From an uncultured Corynebacterium sp. (lineage in GTDB: Bacteria > Actinomycetota > Actinomycetes > Mycobacteriales > Mycobacteriaceae), in assembly GCF_937999985.1 (NCBI RefSeq), contig NZ_CALLDG010000044.1, positions 1-10,252 on the forward strand: a DNA stretch of 10,252 nucleotides, read 5' to 3'. The notes beneath the pieces were generated by a model that searched no databases, had not been told where the DNA came from, and saw nothing but the letters and a program-made list of their open reading frames with translations. The position numbers and the translations under genes are program-made. Positions 1 to 5,934 of this stretch are shown in pieces. Within the stretch, counting starts at the first letter, position 1. Every line of letters begins with the position of its first letter.

Positions 1-474
1 CAGGTCTCCCGGGAGAAGATCCGCGGGCAGGTGCTGGCGGAGATCGCCGCCGTGTCCGCGCAGACCGCCGCGCAGTTCGGCATCGAGCCGAAGGTGGCGA
101 TGCTGAGCTACTCCACCGGCACCTCCGGTGCGGGCGCGGACGTGGAAGCCGTGGCCGCCGCAGTGAAGAAGGCCCAGGAGAACAACCCAGACCTGCCACT
201 TGACGGGCCGCTGCAGTTCGACGCCGCAGTGGTGGAATCCGTCGGCCAGAAGAAGCTGCCGGGCTCCGACGTGGCGGGCCAGGCAACCGTGTTCGTGTTC
301 CCGGACCTGAACTGCGGAAACATTACCTACAAGGCGGTCCAGCGCACTGCCAATGCGCTGGCCGTGGGGCCGATCCTGCAAGGCCTGAACAAGCCGGTGA
401 ATGACCTCTCGCGTGGCGCGACCGTGCCGGACATCGTGAACACCGTGGCGATCACTGCGATCCAGGCCAAATAG
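1..474 (+). CDS. pta: Phosphate acetyltransferase, C-terminal part (5' end outside window)
   Basis: This is the last 157 residues of phosphotransacetylase, which converts acetyl-CoA and phosphate to acetyl phosphate and CoA in the cytoplasm. The reading frame is open from base 1 (QVSREKIRG...) to TAG at 472-474, so the true start lies upstream of the window. The segment matches the end of the PTA/PTB catalytic domain: MLSYSTGTSG near residue 34, the LDGPLQFDAAV stretch, then VFVFPDLNCGNITYK and the closing GPILQGLNKPVNDLSRG. These are family hallmarks, and the C-terminus is complete. ackA follows 45 bp downstream on the same strand, the usual pta-ackA order, so the two are probably co-transcribed. 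Nothing is odd about the visible part. The identification is secure, but the N-terminal domains cannot be judged. Confidence 0.95.
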   Translation, partial: QVSREKIRGQVLAEIAAVSAQTAAQFGIEPKVAMLSYSTGTSGAGADVEAVAAAVKKAQENNPDLPLDGPLQFDAAVVESVGQKKLPGSDVAGQATVFVFPDLNCGNITYKAVQRTANALAVGPILQGLNKPVNDLSRGATVPDIVNTVAITAIQAK

Positions 475-519
475 CCGGAAAGCCGGCAGAAGAAGAAGCG
501 AAAAGAACAGAGAAGAAAA
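474..519 (+). promoter_or_regulatory. pta-ackA junction: small hairpin and purine-rich ribosome binding tract
   Basis: A 5-bp stem (GCCGG 474-478, CCGGC 483-487, loop AAAG) starts on the last base of the pta stop codon. It is followed by a 32-nt tract (488-519) made of purines apart from two C residues, ending AGAAGAAAA just before the GTG of ackA. The tract gives the Shine-Dalgarno pairing for ackA, although no exact AGGAGG is present. The hairpin has no U-run, so it is not a terminator. It may tune the relative translation or mRNA stability of the two genes (inference). Confidence 0.45.
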
Positions 520-1731
520 GTGACCAAGTACGTACTCGTCCTCAACTCGGGCTCCAGCTCCATCAAGTTCCAAGTTCTCGATCCGGAAGCAAGCGCGACG
601 GCGGAGCCATTCGTCTCCGGCATCGTCGAGAAAATCGGTGAGAAGAAGGGACACATCCAGATTCAGACGGAAACGTCGAAGATGGAAGACAATCGCCCTA
701 TCCTCAGCCACTCTGTTGGCCTAGAACGCGCCTTCGGCATGATGACGCTACTGGGCGTCGGACCCCAAGACCTAGACCTGGTAGCAGCAGGGCACCGCGT
801 GGTCCACGGTGGTGCAACGTTCACAGAGCCCGTACTCATCGACGACGAGGTGATTGAGCAGCTCAAGGAGCTCATCCCGCTGGCGCCGCTGCACAACCCC
901 GCCAACATCGACGGCATTGAAAACGCCCGCGCGCTGCTGGAACACGTCCCGCACGTGGCAGTGTTCGACACCGCGTTCTTCTCCACACTGCCGGAGCACG
1001 CGGCGAATTATGCCGTCAAGAAGGACATCGCCGACGAGTACAACATCCGCCGCTATGGCTTCCACGGCACCAGCCACGAGTACGTGTCCTCCAAGGTTCC
1101 GGACCTGCTGGGCAAGCCCGCCGAGGAGGTCAACCAGATCACTCTGCACCTGGGTAACGGTGCCTCGGCCGCCGCGATTCGTGGCGGTGTGGCTGTTGAT
1201 ACGACGATGGGATTGACGCCACTCGCCGGCCTGGTCATGGGCACCCGCTCCGGCGACATTGACCCGGGCATTATTTTCCACCTGGCGCGCTCCGGTGGGA
1301 TGACGGTGGACCAGGCGGATAAGCTGCTGAACCGCGAGTCCGGTCTGAAGGGCATGGCTGGCGTAAACGACTTCCGCGAGCTGAAGCCCCTGATTGAGGA
1401 CGGCGATGAAAATGCGCAGCTGGCTTACGACGTGTACATCCACGCGCTGCGCCGCTTCATTGGGTCTTACATGCTGATCCTGGGTGGCGTGGATGCGATT
1501 GTATTCACCGCAGGTGTGGGTGAGAACGCAGCGCAGGTGCGCCGCGATGCTATGGCTGACCTGCAGAATTTCGGTATTGAAATTGACGAGGCGCGGAATG
1601 AGAACTCCGAGGGGATTGTCGGCGCGCGGGAGATCTCTACTGACGATTCCCAGGTGAAGGTGTTCGTGGTTCCGACGAATGAGGAGCTGGCGATCGCGCG
1701 CCAGGCGACGGAGCTGGCCGAGCAGCAGTAG
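520..1731 (+). CDS. ackA: Acetate kinase
   Basis: AckA transfers the phosphoryl group of acetyl phosphate to ADP, giving acetate and ATP, or runs in reverse for acetate uptake. The protein has 403 residues, a usual length. The N-terminal signature VLVLNSGSSSIKF is at residues 5-17, the HLGNG phosphate loop at 210-214, GLTPLAGLVMGTRSGDIDPG at 231-250 and GVGENA at 332-337. Residues matching the catalytic set known from the Methanosarcina enzyme are present: N9, R93, H125, D150, H182, H210, R243 and E388. The start is GTG at 520 after a purine-rich tract; the N-terminus lines up with the family from there, so no earlier start is needed. pta lies 45 bp upstream. The stop codon is followed by a degenerate 54-bp copy of the gene's own last 48 bp, described separately. 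Confidence 0.98.
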   Translation: MTKYVLVLNSGSSSIKFQVLDPEASATAEPFVSGIVEKIGEKKGHIQIQTETSKMEDNRPILSHSVGLERAFGMMTLLGVGPQDLDLVAAGHRVVHGGATFTEPVLIDDEVIEQLKELIPLAPLHNPANIDGIENARALLEHVPHVAVFDTAFFSTLPEHAANYAVKKDIADEYNIRRYGFHGTSHEYVSSKVPDLLGKPAEEVNQITLHLGNGASAAAIRGGVAVDTTMGLTPLAGLVMGTRSGDIDPGIIFHLARSGGMTVDQADKLLNRESGLKGMAGVNDFRELKPLIEDGDENAQLAYDVYIHALRRFIGSYMLILGGVDAIVFTAGVGENAAQVRRDAMADLQNFGIEIDEARNENSEGIVGAREISTDDSQVKVFVVPTNEELAIARQATELAEQQ

Positions 1732-1785
1732 GGTCTGGAGCTGGCGATTGCGCGCTAGGCGACGGAGTCGGCCGAGCAGCAGTAG
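1684..1785 (+). repeat. Decayed 54-bp tandem duplication of the ackA 3' end
   Basis: Bases 1684-1731, the last 48 bp of ackA including its TAG, recur at 1738-1785 with an offset of 54 bp. Both copies begin GAGCTGGCGAT and end GCCGAGCAGCAGTAG. I count four mismatches in 48: two C-to-T changes, one of which turns a CAG codon into TAG, and a swapped CT/TC pair. The offset is 18 codons, so the second copy stays in frame with ackA. It would read ELAIAR-stop-ATESAEQQ-stop. It is therefore untranslated in any normal sense and looks like a duplication relic. Confidence 0.9.
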
Positions 1786-1820
1786 GGGCTGCCTGGGTGC
1801 AGGGTCGCTCTGGCTGCCCC
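1785..1820 (+). terminator. Possible hairpin terminator downstream of ackA (no U-run)
   Basis: GGGGCTGCC (1785-1793) can pair with GGCTGCCCC (1812-1820), giving eight G-C pairs around one T-T mismatch with an 18-nt loop. It begins at the last base of the duplicated ackA tail. No T-tract follows, so it is at best a weak or factor-dependent terminator. It is the most stable simple hairpin I can see immediately after ackA. Confidence 0.25.
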
Positions 1821-1938
1821 GCTGGAGCTGAAATGTCGTTAGAACGGGAATGCGTGCCTCGCCGGGCGAAAGCGCAGGCTCGCCGGGCGGGGTTTTGGTG
1901 CCTGCTGGGGCTGAAATGTCGTTAGAACGAGAATGCGT
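1821..1938 (+). repeat. Pair of 35-bp direct repeats
   Basis: Copies at 1821-1855 and 1904-1938 (offset 83 bp) share the core CTGAAATGTCGTTAGAACG followed by a G/A change and GAATGCGT. Only two of 35 positions differ. Between them lies a second short direct repeat, CTCGCCGGGCG, at 1858-1868 and 1879-1889. No coding frame links the copies. Confidence 0.85.
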
Positions 1939-2039
1939 TAATGCAGATAATTTTCATTAATGCAAAAGTGCAGGTCAGGAGCCTGCGTTTCGCGGAGTCT
2001 GTTCTTGCGGCTTCATGGATTCCCGTTCTAGCGACATTT
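1914..2039. repeat. 126-bp inverted-repeat unit with 21-bp arms
   Basis: The left arm at 1914-1934 starts AAATGTCGTTAGAACG. The right arm at 2019-2039 is its reverse complement (ATTCCCGTTCTAGCGACATT, plus one T), with 19 of 21 positions complementary. The 84-bp interior holds the AT-rich segment and a small hairpin GCAGG/CCTGC (1970-1986). In RNA the arms could form a long stem on either strand, which would suit a bidirectional stop between convergent genes. A miniature mobile element is the alternative, but I see no clear target-site duplication. Confidence 0.6.
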
Positions 2040-2124
2040 GCCGCTCAGGGGAGGGACGGAGTGCGGGGCGTGGCGTGGGATCCAGGCGCGCAGCTGGAAT
2101 GGGAGGGCAGGCGGGCTTTGCGAC

Positions 2125-2234
2125 CAGGCGCACAGTTAGAGCGCAGCTAGGACAATGTGCGCAGTTAGAACCTGAGGGACAGGTGCGCAGTTAGCGCGCA
2201 ACTAAGACAATGTGCGCAGCTAGAACCAGGTGCG
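2125..2234. repeat. 55-bp tandem repeat overlapping the pknG stop codon
   Basis: Two units, 2125-2179 and 2180-2234, each begin CAGG[C/T]GC[A/G]CAGTTAG. They share a 32-bp block (2141-2172 and 2196-2227) with three mismatches, containing ACAATGTGCGCAG. The second unit runs over the pknG TAG (2220-2222, complement) into the last codons. Within and beside the units a 10-bp motif, approximately GCGCARYTAG, occurs at 2088, 2130, 2141, 2159, 2185, 2196 and 2214, spaced 42, 11, 18, 26, 11 and 18 bp. This is either decayed nested duplication of the pknG end or an array of binding sites. Confidence 0.85.
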
Positions 2235-4859
2235 GGGGCGGATCTGGTTGGCCATGTCCACCAAGTCGTAGCGGTGGCGGGCAAAAGGAGCCTGGCGAGC
2301 CAGCTGGCGCAGGCTTTTCTCCAAGCCGGTTCGCAGGCCACGCTCGGTAAACTGCACGTCAAATAGGGGAGCCGCTGCTGCCTGCCGCTTGACCTGAGAA
2401 GCTTCGTTTGCCCTGGTTGTAGAACCACGATTTTTCCTGATCACGGCACCGAGCTTGCGCTTGCCCTTGGACTTGCGAGAGCCGTGGCCGCTACCGGCTC
2501 CGGCACCACCGCCAGCACTGTCCTTACCGCTACCGGCTCCGGCACCACCGCGACCAACACCGCCAGCGCCGGCACCAGAACCGCCGGCACCACCGCGGCC
2601 GGCTCCGGCACCACCACCGCCGGTACCTGTGTCACCAGCGCCAACGCCAACGCCGGCAATCCCCGCCACGCCGTCCGGGCCGTCGCTAGCGCCACGCAGC
2701 CAATTCAGGCCCGCGCTCAGCACTGCGATGCGAACTTGCGGCAGGCGCGGCTCGTTAGTCGGCAGGGTCTCCAAACGTCTAGCCGCACGGCGGATGCGGG
2801 ACTCGGTGAGGCTGTTGGCGTCAGAAATAAGCAACAAAATAGACGTCAACCGTGCCAGTCGATTGTGCCGCGAGGCCTGCGGCAGCCGGTCCAACGCAGC
2901 CACCGCCGAATCGACCATGCCCTCCGCGCGCAACTGTCTGGCCAGGCCAAACGCGCTGGAAACAGTGGACTGGTTCGTGGCCCACACCAGCCCATAAAGG
3001 CGCATGGCGTGGAAGCGCAGAGAAACCGGGTCTAGCGTGACGTGCTCCCAACCGGGCACCCCGGTGTAATCCTTCACCGGCAACTTCTGCGCATAAGCCA
3101 GGGCAGAAGCGGCGCGGGAGACGTGCTCGCTCAGCAGCTTCGTAGAGTTCACGCCCTGCTGCTGCAGCAGCAACTCGTCGGTGGCGGCCAGCGCCAACTT
3201 CGGGGCGGGCTCACCAGGCAGGATGTACAGCACCCGGTTGAAGTACTTCTGCGCTTCCGCGAACTGTCCCGTCAGCAGCGCCGCCACCCCAGAGTGCCAC
3301 TGGAAGCGCCAGTCTTTCTCCAACCGCGGCTTCAGCTCGTCCAGCAGATTGTGGGCCTCGCGCGTCTGGCCCACGTCCAGTAGCGCACGCACCATTGTCA
3401 GCGGAATCTCCACGGAGTGCTTCAGCTCCGGCTGGGCATAAGCAGCGCGCAGGGTATCTAGCAGATCCCCGGCCTCGGTGAAGCTGGTGGCGGAAAGCAG
3501 GCCGTATCCCGGGTCCTGCGAATCGGCCAGCGGGGTGGGAAGGGCGCTCACCACCTCCGGCACGGAGATCTCCACGGAGCGCACAACGCCGTCGACCAGC
3601 TGGTCGGTGCGGAACACAATGTGTTTGGTGCCGAACGTACTACGCTGCGCGGTGAACCGGGTGTACAAGTGCGGGTAGTGGCGGCCGTCGCGGATGGCCA
3701 GGATCTCCCGCAGTACGCCGATCAGCTGGTTAGCCATGGCGGTGGCGGAGCTAAAGCGCGCTTCCGGATCTTCGTCCGTGGCCCGCAGCAGCAGGCGGTA
3801 CAGGGACAAATACTCGCGGAACAGCGGCTCTTCGTCCGGGGTGGGCAGCCTCTGGACATACACTCCGTTTTCCACCGGCAGGTTCACGATCAGTGCGGCT
3901 AGGGTGCGGCCGACGGTGTAGATGTCGCTGGCCACGGTCGGTCCGGTCTTGGCAATCTCCGGGGCCTGGAAACCCTTGGTGCCGAAGATGTGCCCGAACG
4001 CGCCGATCCCCGTCACCGCCCCCAGGTCGATCAGCTTCACCTGGTCCTCGGTGATCAGGATGTTGTCTGGCTTCAGGTCGTTGTAGACCACGCCGCGGGA
4101 GTGCAGGTAGTCCAGCGCGGGCAGGATCTCCAGGATGTAGCCAATCGCCACGTCCAGATCCAGCACCCCGGCCGCCAGCTTCCGCCGCTGCCCGCGCAGC
4201 GATGGCCCGCCGACGTACTCCATCACAATGAAGCCGCCGGGGGAGCGTGGGTCGTCGATGAAGTTGAAAATCTTCACGATTCCCGGGTGCGTGATGTCCG
4301 CCAGGAACGCCCGCTCGGATTCCGCGACCGCACGCTCTTGCTCGTTTTCCGTGGCCATCATGCCCTTGAGCACCACGTAGCGGTCGGCAACGTTGTGGTC
4401 GATGGCGATGTACACCCAGCCCAGACCGCCGTGCGCGATGGGGCCGAGGATCTCGTACTGGCCTGCAATGATGTCACCGGCCTTCAGCGTCGGTGCTTCC
4501 ACGCCTTTCTCGATCGCCGCGCTGGGGTCAATGACTGCGTCTTCCGGGTTCGTCGGAGGGATGAACGGCAGTTGCACCATTCCGTCGGCCACGGAGGCGC
4601 CGGAGCGGTACGTGCCACGCCTCTTGCGGAACGTCGATAGTGCCTCGATGCGCGAGCGCTCGCCGGAGTCCACGGCGTTCGCCGGGTTACCCACGGGTTC
4701 GGTGTGCTGCACCGTCGCGTCTGTGTCTTCGTCGTCGGCGAAGGGGTCGAACTCTACGGCTTCGGTGTGTTCTTCTGGTTCGCTGTCGGCGAAGGGGTCG
4801 AACTCTACGGCCTCGGTGCGCTCCTCCGGTTCACTGTCGGCGCGGTCGTTACTCTGCAT
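2220..4859 (-). CDS. pknG: Serine/threonine protein kinase PknG with Gly-rich C-terminal insertion
   Basis: Soluble Ser/Thr kinase that phosphorylates the FHA-domain regulator OdhI/GarA and so controls 2-oxoglutarate dehydrogenase and glutamate metabolism (family knowledge). The protein has 879 residues, longer than the mycobacterial (about 750) and C. glutamicum (about 820) proteins. Order: disordered acidic N-terminus with a 17-residue duplication (9-25, 26-42); kinase domain about 130-385 with glycine loop GPIAHGGLGWVY (139-150), K165, YNDLKPDN (259-266, catalytic D261), DLG (278-280) and GFQAPEI (296-302); TPR-type region about 480-720; Gly/Ala tract 726-793 and basic patch 794-813; conserved PknG tail FTERGLRTGLE to RPRTWF. 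There is no N-terminal CxxC rubredoxin motif and no cysteine at all. An approximately 40-residue segment around 563-615 also appears extra relative to the mycobacterial protein. The ATG follows GGGAGG by 9 nt and overlaps glnH by 11 bp, so the gene is translationally coupled. Confidence 0.97.
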   Translation of the reverse strand: MQSNDRADSEPEERTEAVEFDPFADSEPEEHTEAVEFDPFADDEDTDATVQHTEPVGNPANAVDSGERSRIEALSTFRKRRGTYRSGASVADGMVQLPFIPPTNPEDAVIDPSAAIEKGVEAPTLKAGDIIAGQYEILGPIAHGGLGWVYIAIDHNVADRYVVLKGMMATENEQERAVAESERAFLADITHPGIVKIFNFIDDPRSPGGFIVMEYVGGPSLRGQRRKLAAGVLDLDVAIGYILEILPALDYLHSRGVVYNDLKPDNILITEDQVKLIDLGAVTGIGAFGHIFGTKGFQAPEIAKTGPTVASDIYTVGRTLAALIVNLPVENGVYVQRLPTPDEEPLFREYLSLYRLLLRATDEDPEARFSSATAMANQLIGVLREILAIRDGRHYPHLYTRFTAQRSTFGTKHIVFRTDQLVDGVVRSVEISVPEVVSALPTPLADSQDPGYGLLSATSFTEAGDLLDTLRAAYAQPELKHSVEIPLTMVRALLDVGQTREAHNLLDELKPRLEKDWRFQWHSGVAALLTGQFAEAQKYFNRVLYILPGEPAPKLALAATDELLLQQQGVNSTKLLSEHVSRAASALAYAQKLPVKDYTGVPGWEHVTLDPVSLRFHAMRLYGLVWATNQSTVSSAFGLARQLRAEGMVDSAVAALDRLPQASRHNRLARLTSILLLISDANSLTESRIRRAARRLETLPTNEPRLPQVRIAVLSAGLNWLRGASDGPDGVAGIAGVGVGAGDTGTGGGGAGAGRGGAGGSGAGAGGVGRGGAGAGSGKDSAGGGAGAGSGHGSRKSKGKRKLGAVIRKNRGSTTRANEASQVKRQAAAAPLFDVQFTERGLRTGLEKSLRQLARQAPFARHRYDLVDMANQIRPRTWF
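2481..2684 (-). repeat. Repetitive DNA encoding the PknG Gly/Ala tract
   Basis: This codes for residues 726-793, almost only Gly and Ala with scattered Ser, Val, Arg and Thr. On the + strand a perfect 24-bp block starting CCGCTACCGGCTCCGGCACC occurs at 2488-2511 and 2527-2550. A shorter related block, CCGGCTCCGGCACCACC, lies at 2599-2615. Such GC-rich direct repeats favour slippage, so tract length may vary between strains. The frame stays open through the whole tract, so it is expressed and not a break in the gene. Confidence 0.85.
4734..4835 (-). repeat. 51-bp in-frame tandem repeat in the pknG 5' end
   Basis: Two adjacent 51-bp units encode residues 9-25 (SEPEERTEAVEFDPFAD) and 26-42 (SEPEEHTEAVEFDPFAD), differing only at Arg14/His31. 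The shared DNA block beginning TCGGCGAAGGGGTCGAACTC on the + strand recurs with a 51-bp offset (4735 and 4786). A weaker third relative, HTEPV, follows at residues 52-56. Each unit carries one TEAV threonine, T15 and T32. Confidence 0.9.
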
Positions 4860-5934
4860 TGCCGTTCGCCTCCCTTCGCCGGATCTTGTTGAGTTCCTTC
4901 GTCTCTTCCTCGGTGCGGTACTTAATCGGTAGTGATGACGCCGGCCCTAAGTAGTCCGCCAGCCACGTGTCATAGAGGTTCCTCCACGTTCCGTCGCGCC
5001 GAATCCTCTCCATGGTGGAGTTCACCTGCATCACCAGCCCGGTCGTATGCTTTGGGAATCCCGGCGGGGAGATAGCCACCGAGTAGTAGCTGGTCTCCGG
5101 CGCGTCGGCCACCAGGGTTGTGTAGGGATCCTGGGCTCGCAGGCCGGTGAGGATCGCGTCATCCGTATAGATCGCATCGGCCTGGAAGCGCTGCATGGCC
5201 ATAAGGCAATCTGTCCACGCTTGGGTCAGCAGCAGCCGCCCCACGTCGTATTGTTTGACCCGCACAGCGGAGGTTGAGTCGCGCGTAACGCACACCGTCT
5301 TCTTGTGCAGGTCGTCGAAGCTTTGGATCTTCGAGTCGCTCAACACCAGCAGGCGCGAGTGAACCTGCAGGTAGGGGATGGAAAACTCCAGTTTCGATTG
5401 GCGGGAAAGCGTCGGCGACATTGTGCGCACCACAATGTCCACGTCGCCGCTCTTGAGCGCCTCTGCGCGTTCGCGGCTTTCCACGTAGCGGAATTCGATC
5501 CTGTTCGGGTCGCCGAAAATGTCGCGCGCGATTTCGCGCGCCAGGTCTACCTCGAAGCCAGCGACGTCGCCGGAGACCGGGTCGCGGAACCCCAGCCGGT
5601 TCAGGGATTGGGCCACGCCCACCACCAGACGACCCCGGCGCATGATCTGCGGCACGCGCTCCTTCGGCTCGCGGGTATCCGGCTTGATAGAGCCAAACGG
5701 TTCTTCGTCGCCAGTGTTATCGATATTTGTGTTGGTATCCGCTGCGGCGTCACCGTCACTAGGAACCTCGTCCGGCTGCACATACGTCGCGCCGTAGGGC
5801 AGATCGTCGCTGGCATTGTGCTGTACGGATGGCCATTCCGGCAGTTCGGGGCTTTCCGTGGCGCAGGCCGAGGTGACGGCAATGGCCGCGACGGTCAGGG
5901 CGGCGACTACAGGCTTGAACGCTTGCTTTCTCAT
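4849..5934 (-). CDS. glnH: GlnH-type amino-acid-binding lipoprotein (family 3 solute-binding protein)
   Basis: Membrane-anchored extracellular receptor of the GlnX-GlnH-PknG sensing chain; in mycobacteria it is reported to bind amino acids such as aspartate or glutamate. The 361 residues start with a positively charged, hydrophobic signal peptide and a lipobox TSAC, with the lipidated cysteine at residue 24. A 70-residue Asp/Thr/Pro-rich linker (about 25-94) follows, then a type 3 periplasmic-binding domain (about 95-330) with VVGVAQ (104-109), GFEVDLAREIA (127-137) and GDVDIVVR (163-170). C215 and C243 could form a disulfide. The charged tail ends EANGNAE. No ABC permease or ATPase for amino-acid uptake is adjacent, which supports sensing rather than transport. 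The ATG shares one base with the glnX stop (TAATG) and has AGGAG (5943-5947, complement) 8 nt upstream. Confidence 0.93.
   Translation of the reverse strand: MRKQAFKPVVAALTVAAIAVTSACATESPELPEWPSVQHNASDDLPYGATYVQPDEVPSDGDAAADTNTNIDNTGDEEPFGSIKPDTREPKERVPQIMRRGRLVVGVAQSLNRLGFRDPVSGDVAGFEVDLAREIARDIFGDPNRIEFRYVESRERAEALKSGDVDIVVRTMSPTLSRQSKLEFSIPYLQVHSRLLVLSDSKIQSFDDLHKKTVCVTRDSTSAVRVKQYDVGRLLLTQAWTDCLMAMQRFQADAIYTDDAILTGLRAQDPYTTLVADAPETSYYSVAISPPGFPKHTTGLVMQVNSTMERIRRDGTWRNLYDTWLADYLGPASSLPIKYRTEEETKELNKIRRREANGNAE
4869..4874 (-). promoter_or_regulatory. Ribosome binding site of pknG, inside glnH
   Basis: GGGAGG on the minus strand (CCTCCC on the + strand) lies 9 nt before the pknG ATG at 4859. 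It sits within the last codons of glnH. It fixes this ATG as the start and shows that pknG is translated from the same message as glnH. Confidence 0.85.

Larger units (their letters stand above)
1732..2219. other. 488-bp convergent intergenic region filled with repeats; no gene seen
   Basis: This gap separates the 3' ends of ackA (+) and pknG (-). It contains, in order: the second copy of the ackA tail (1738-1785), an imperfect hairpin (1785-1820), two direct copies of a 35-bp repeat (1821-1855 and 1904-1938), a locally AT-rich stretch (about 1938-1966) with TTAATGCA twice and the hairpin arms TTAATG/CATTAA, an inverted copy of the repeat core (2019-2039), and a 55-bp tandem repeat entering pknG (from 2125). 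A short open frame at 1941-2150 (+) has no recognisable protein character and runs into the repeats, so I do not call it a gene. No classical terminator with a U-run is evident on either strand. Confidence 0.7.

Noticed and set aside
772..1443. 223-residue minus-strand open frame opposite ackA
   Set aside because: It is antisense to highly conserved AckA sequence. Its composition reflects the GC-rich third positions of the real gene.
1858..1896. GC-rich stretch ending GGGGTTTT as a rho-independent terminator for ackA
   Set aside because: The two CTCGCCGGGCG blocks are direct, not inverted, and the best stem is short and bulged and lies well before the T-run.
1938..1964. AT-rich stretch with TTAATGCA repeats as a replication or phage attachment site
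   Set aside because: It is too short, with no integrase, tRNA or replication gene nearby and no matching second site in the window.
1941..2150. 69-residue open frame on the + strand in the ackA-pknG gap
   Set aside because: It has no ribosome site and no recognisable domain, and it crosses the inverted repeat arm and runs into the 55-bp tandem repeat. It is best explained as chance.
2455..3035. Two overlapping + strand frames rich in Pro/Ala and Thr/Ala opposite the PknG Gly tract
   Set aside because: They are mirror readings of the repetitive Gly/Ala-coding DNA. The minus-strand frame continues into the conserved PknG tail, which shows that it is the real one.
3990..4640. 216-residue + strand open frame opposite the PknG kinase domain
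   Set aside because: It is antisense to the conserved kinase motifs, with no domain of its own and no promoter or ribosome site seen.
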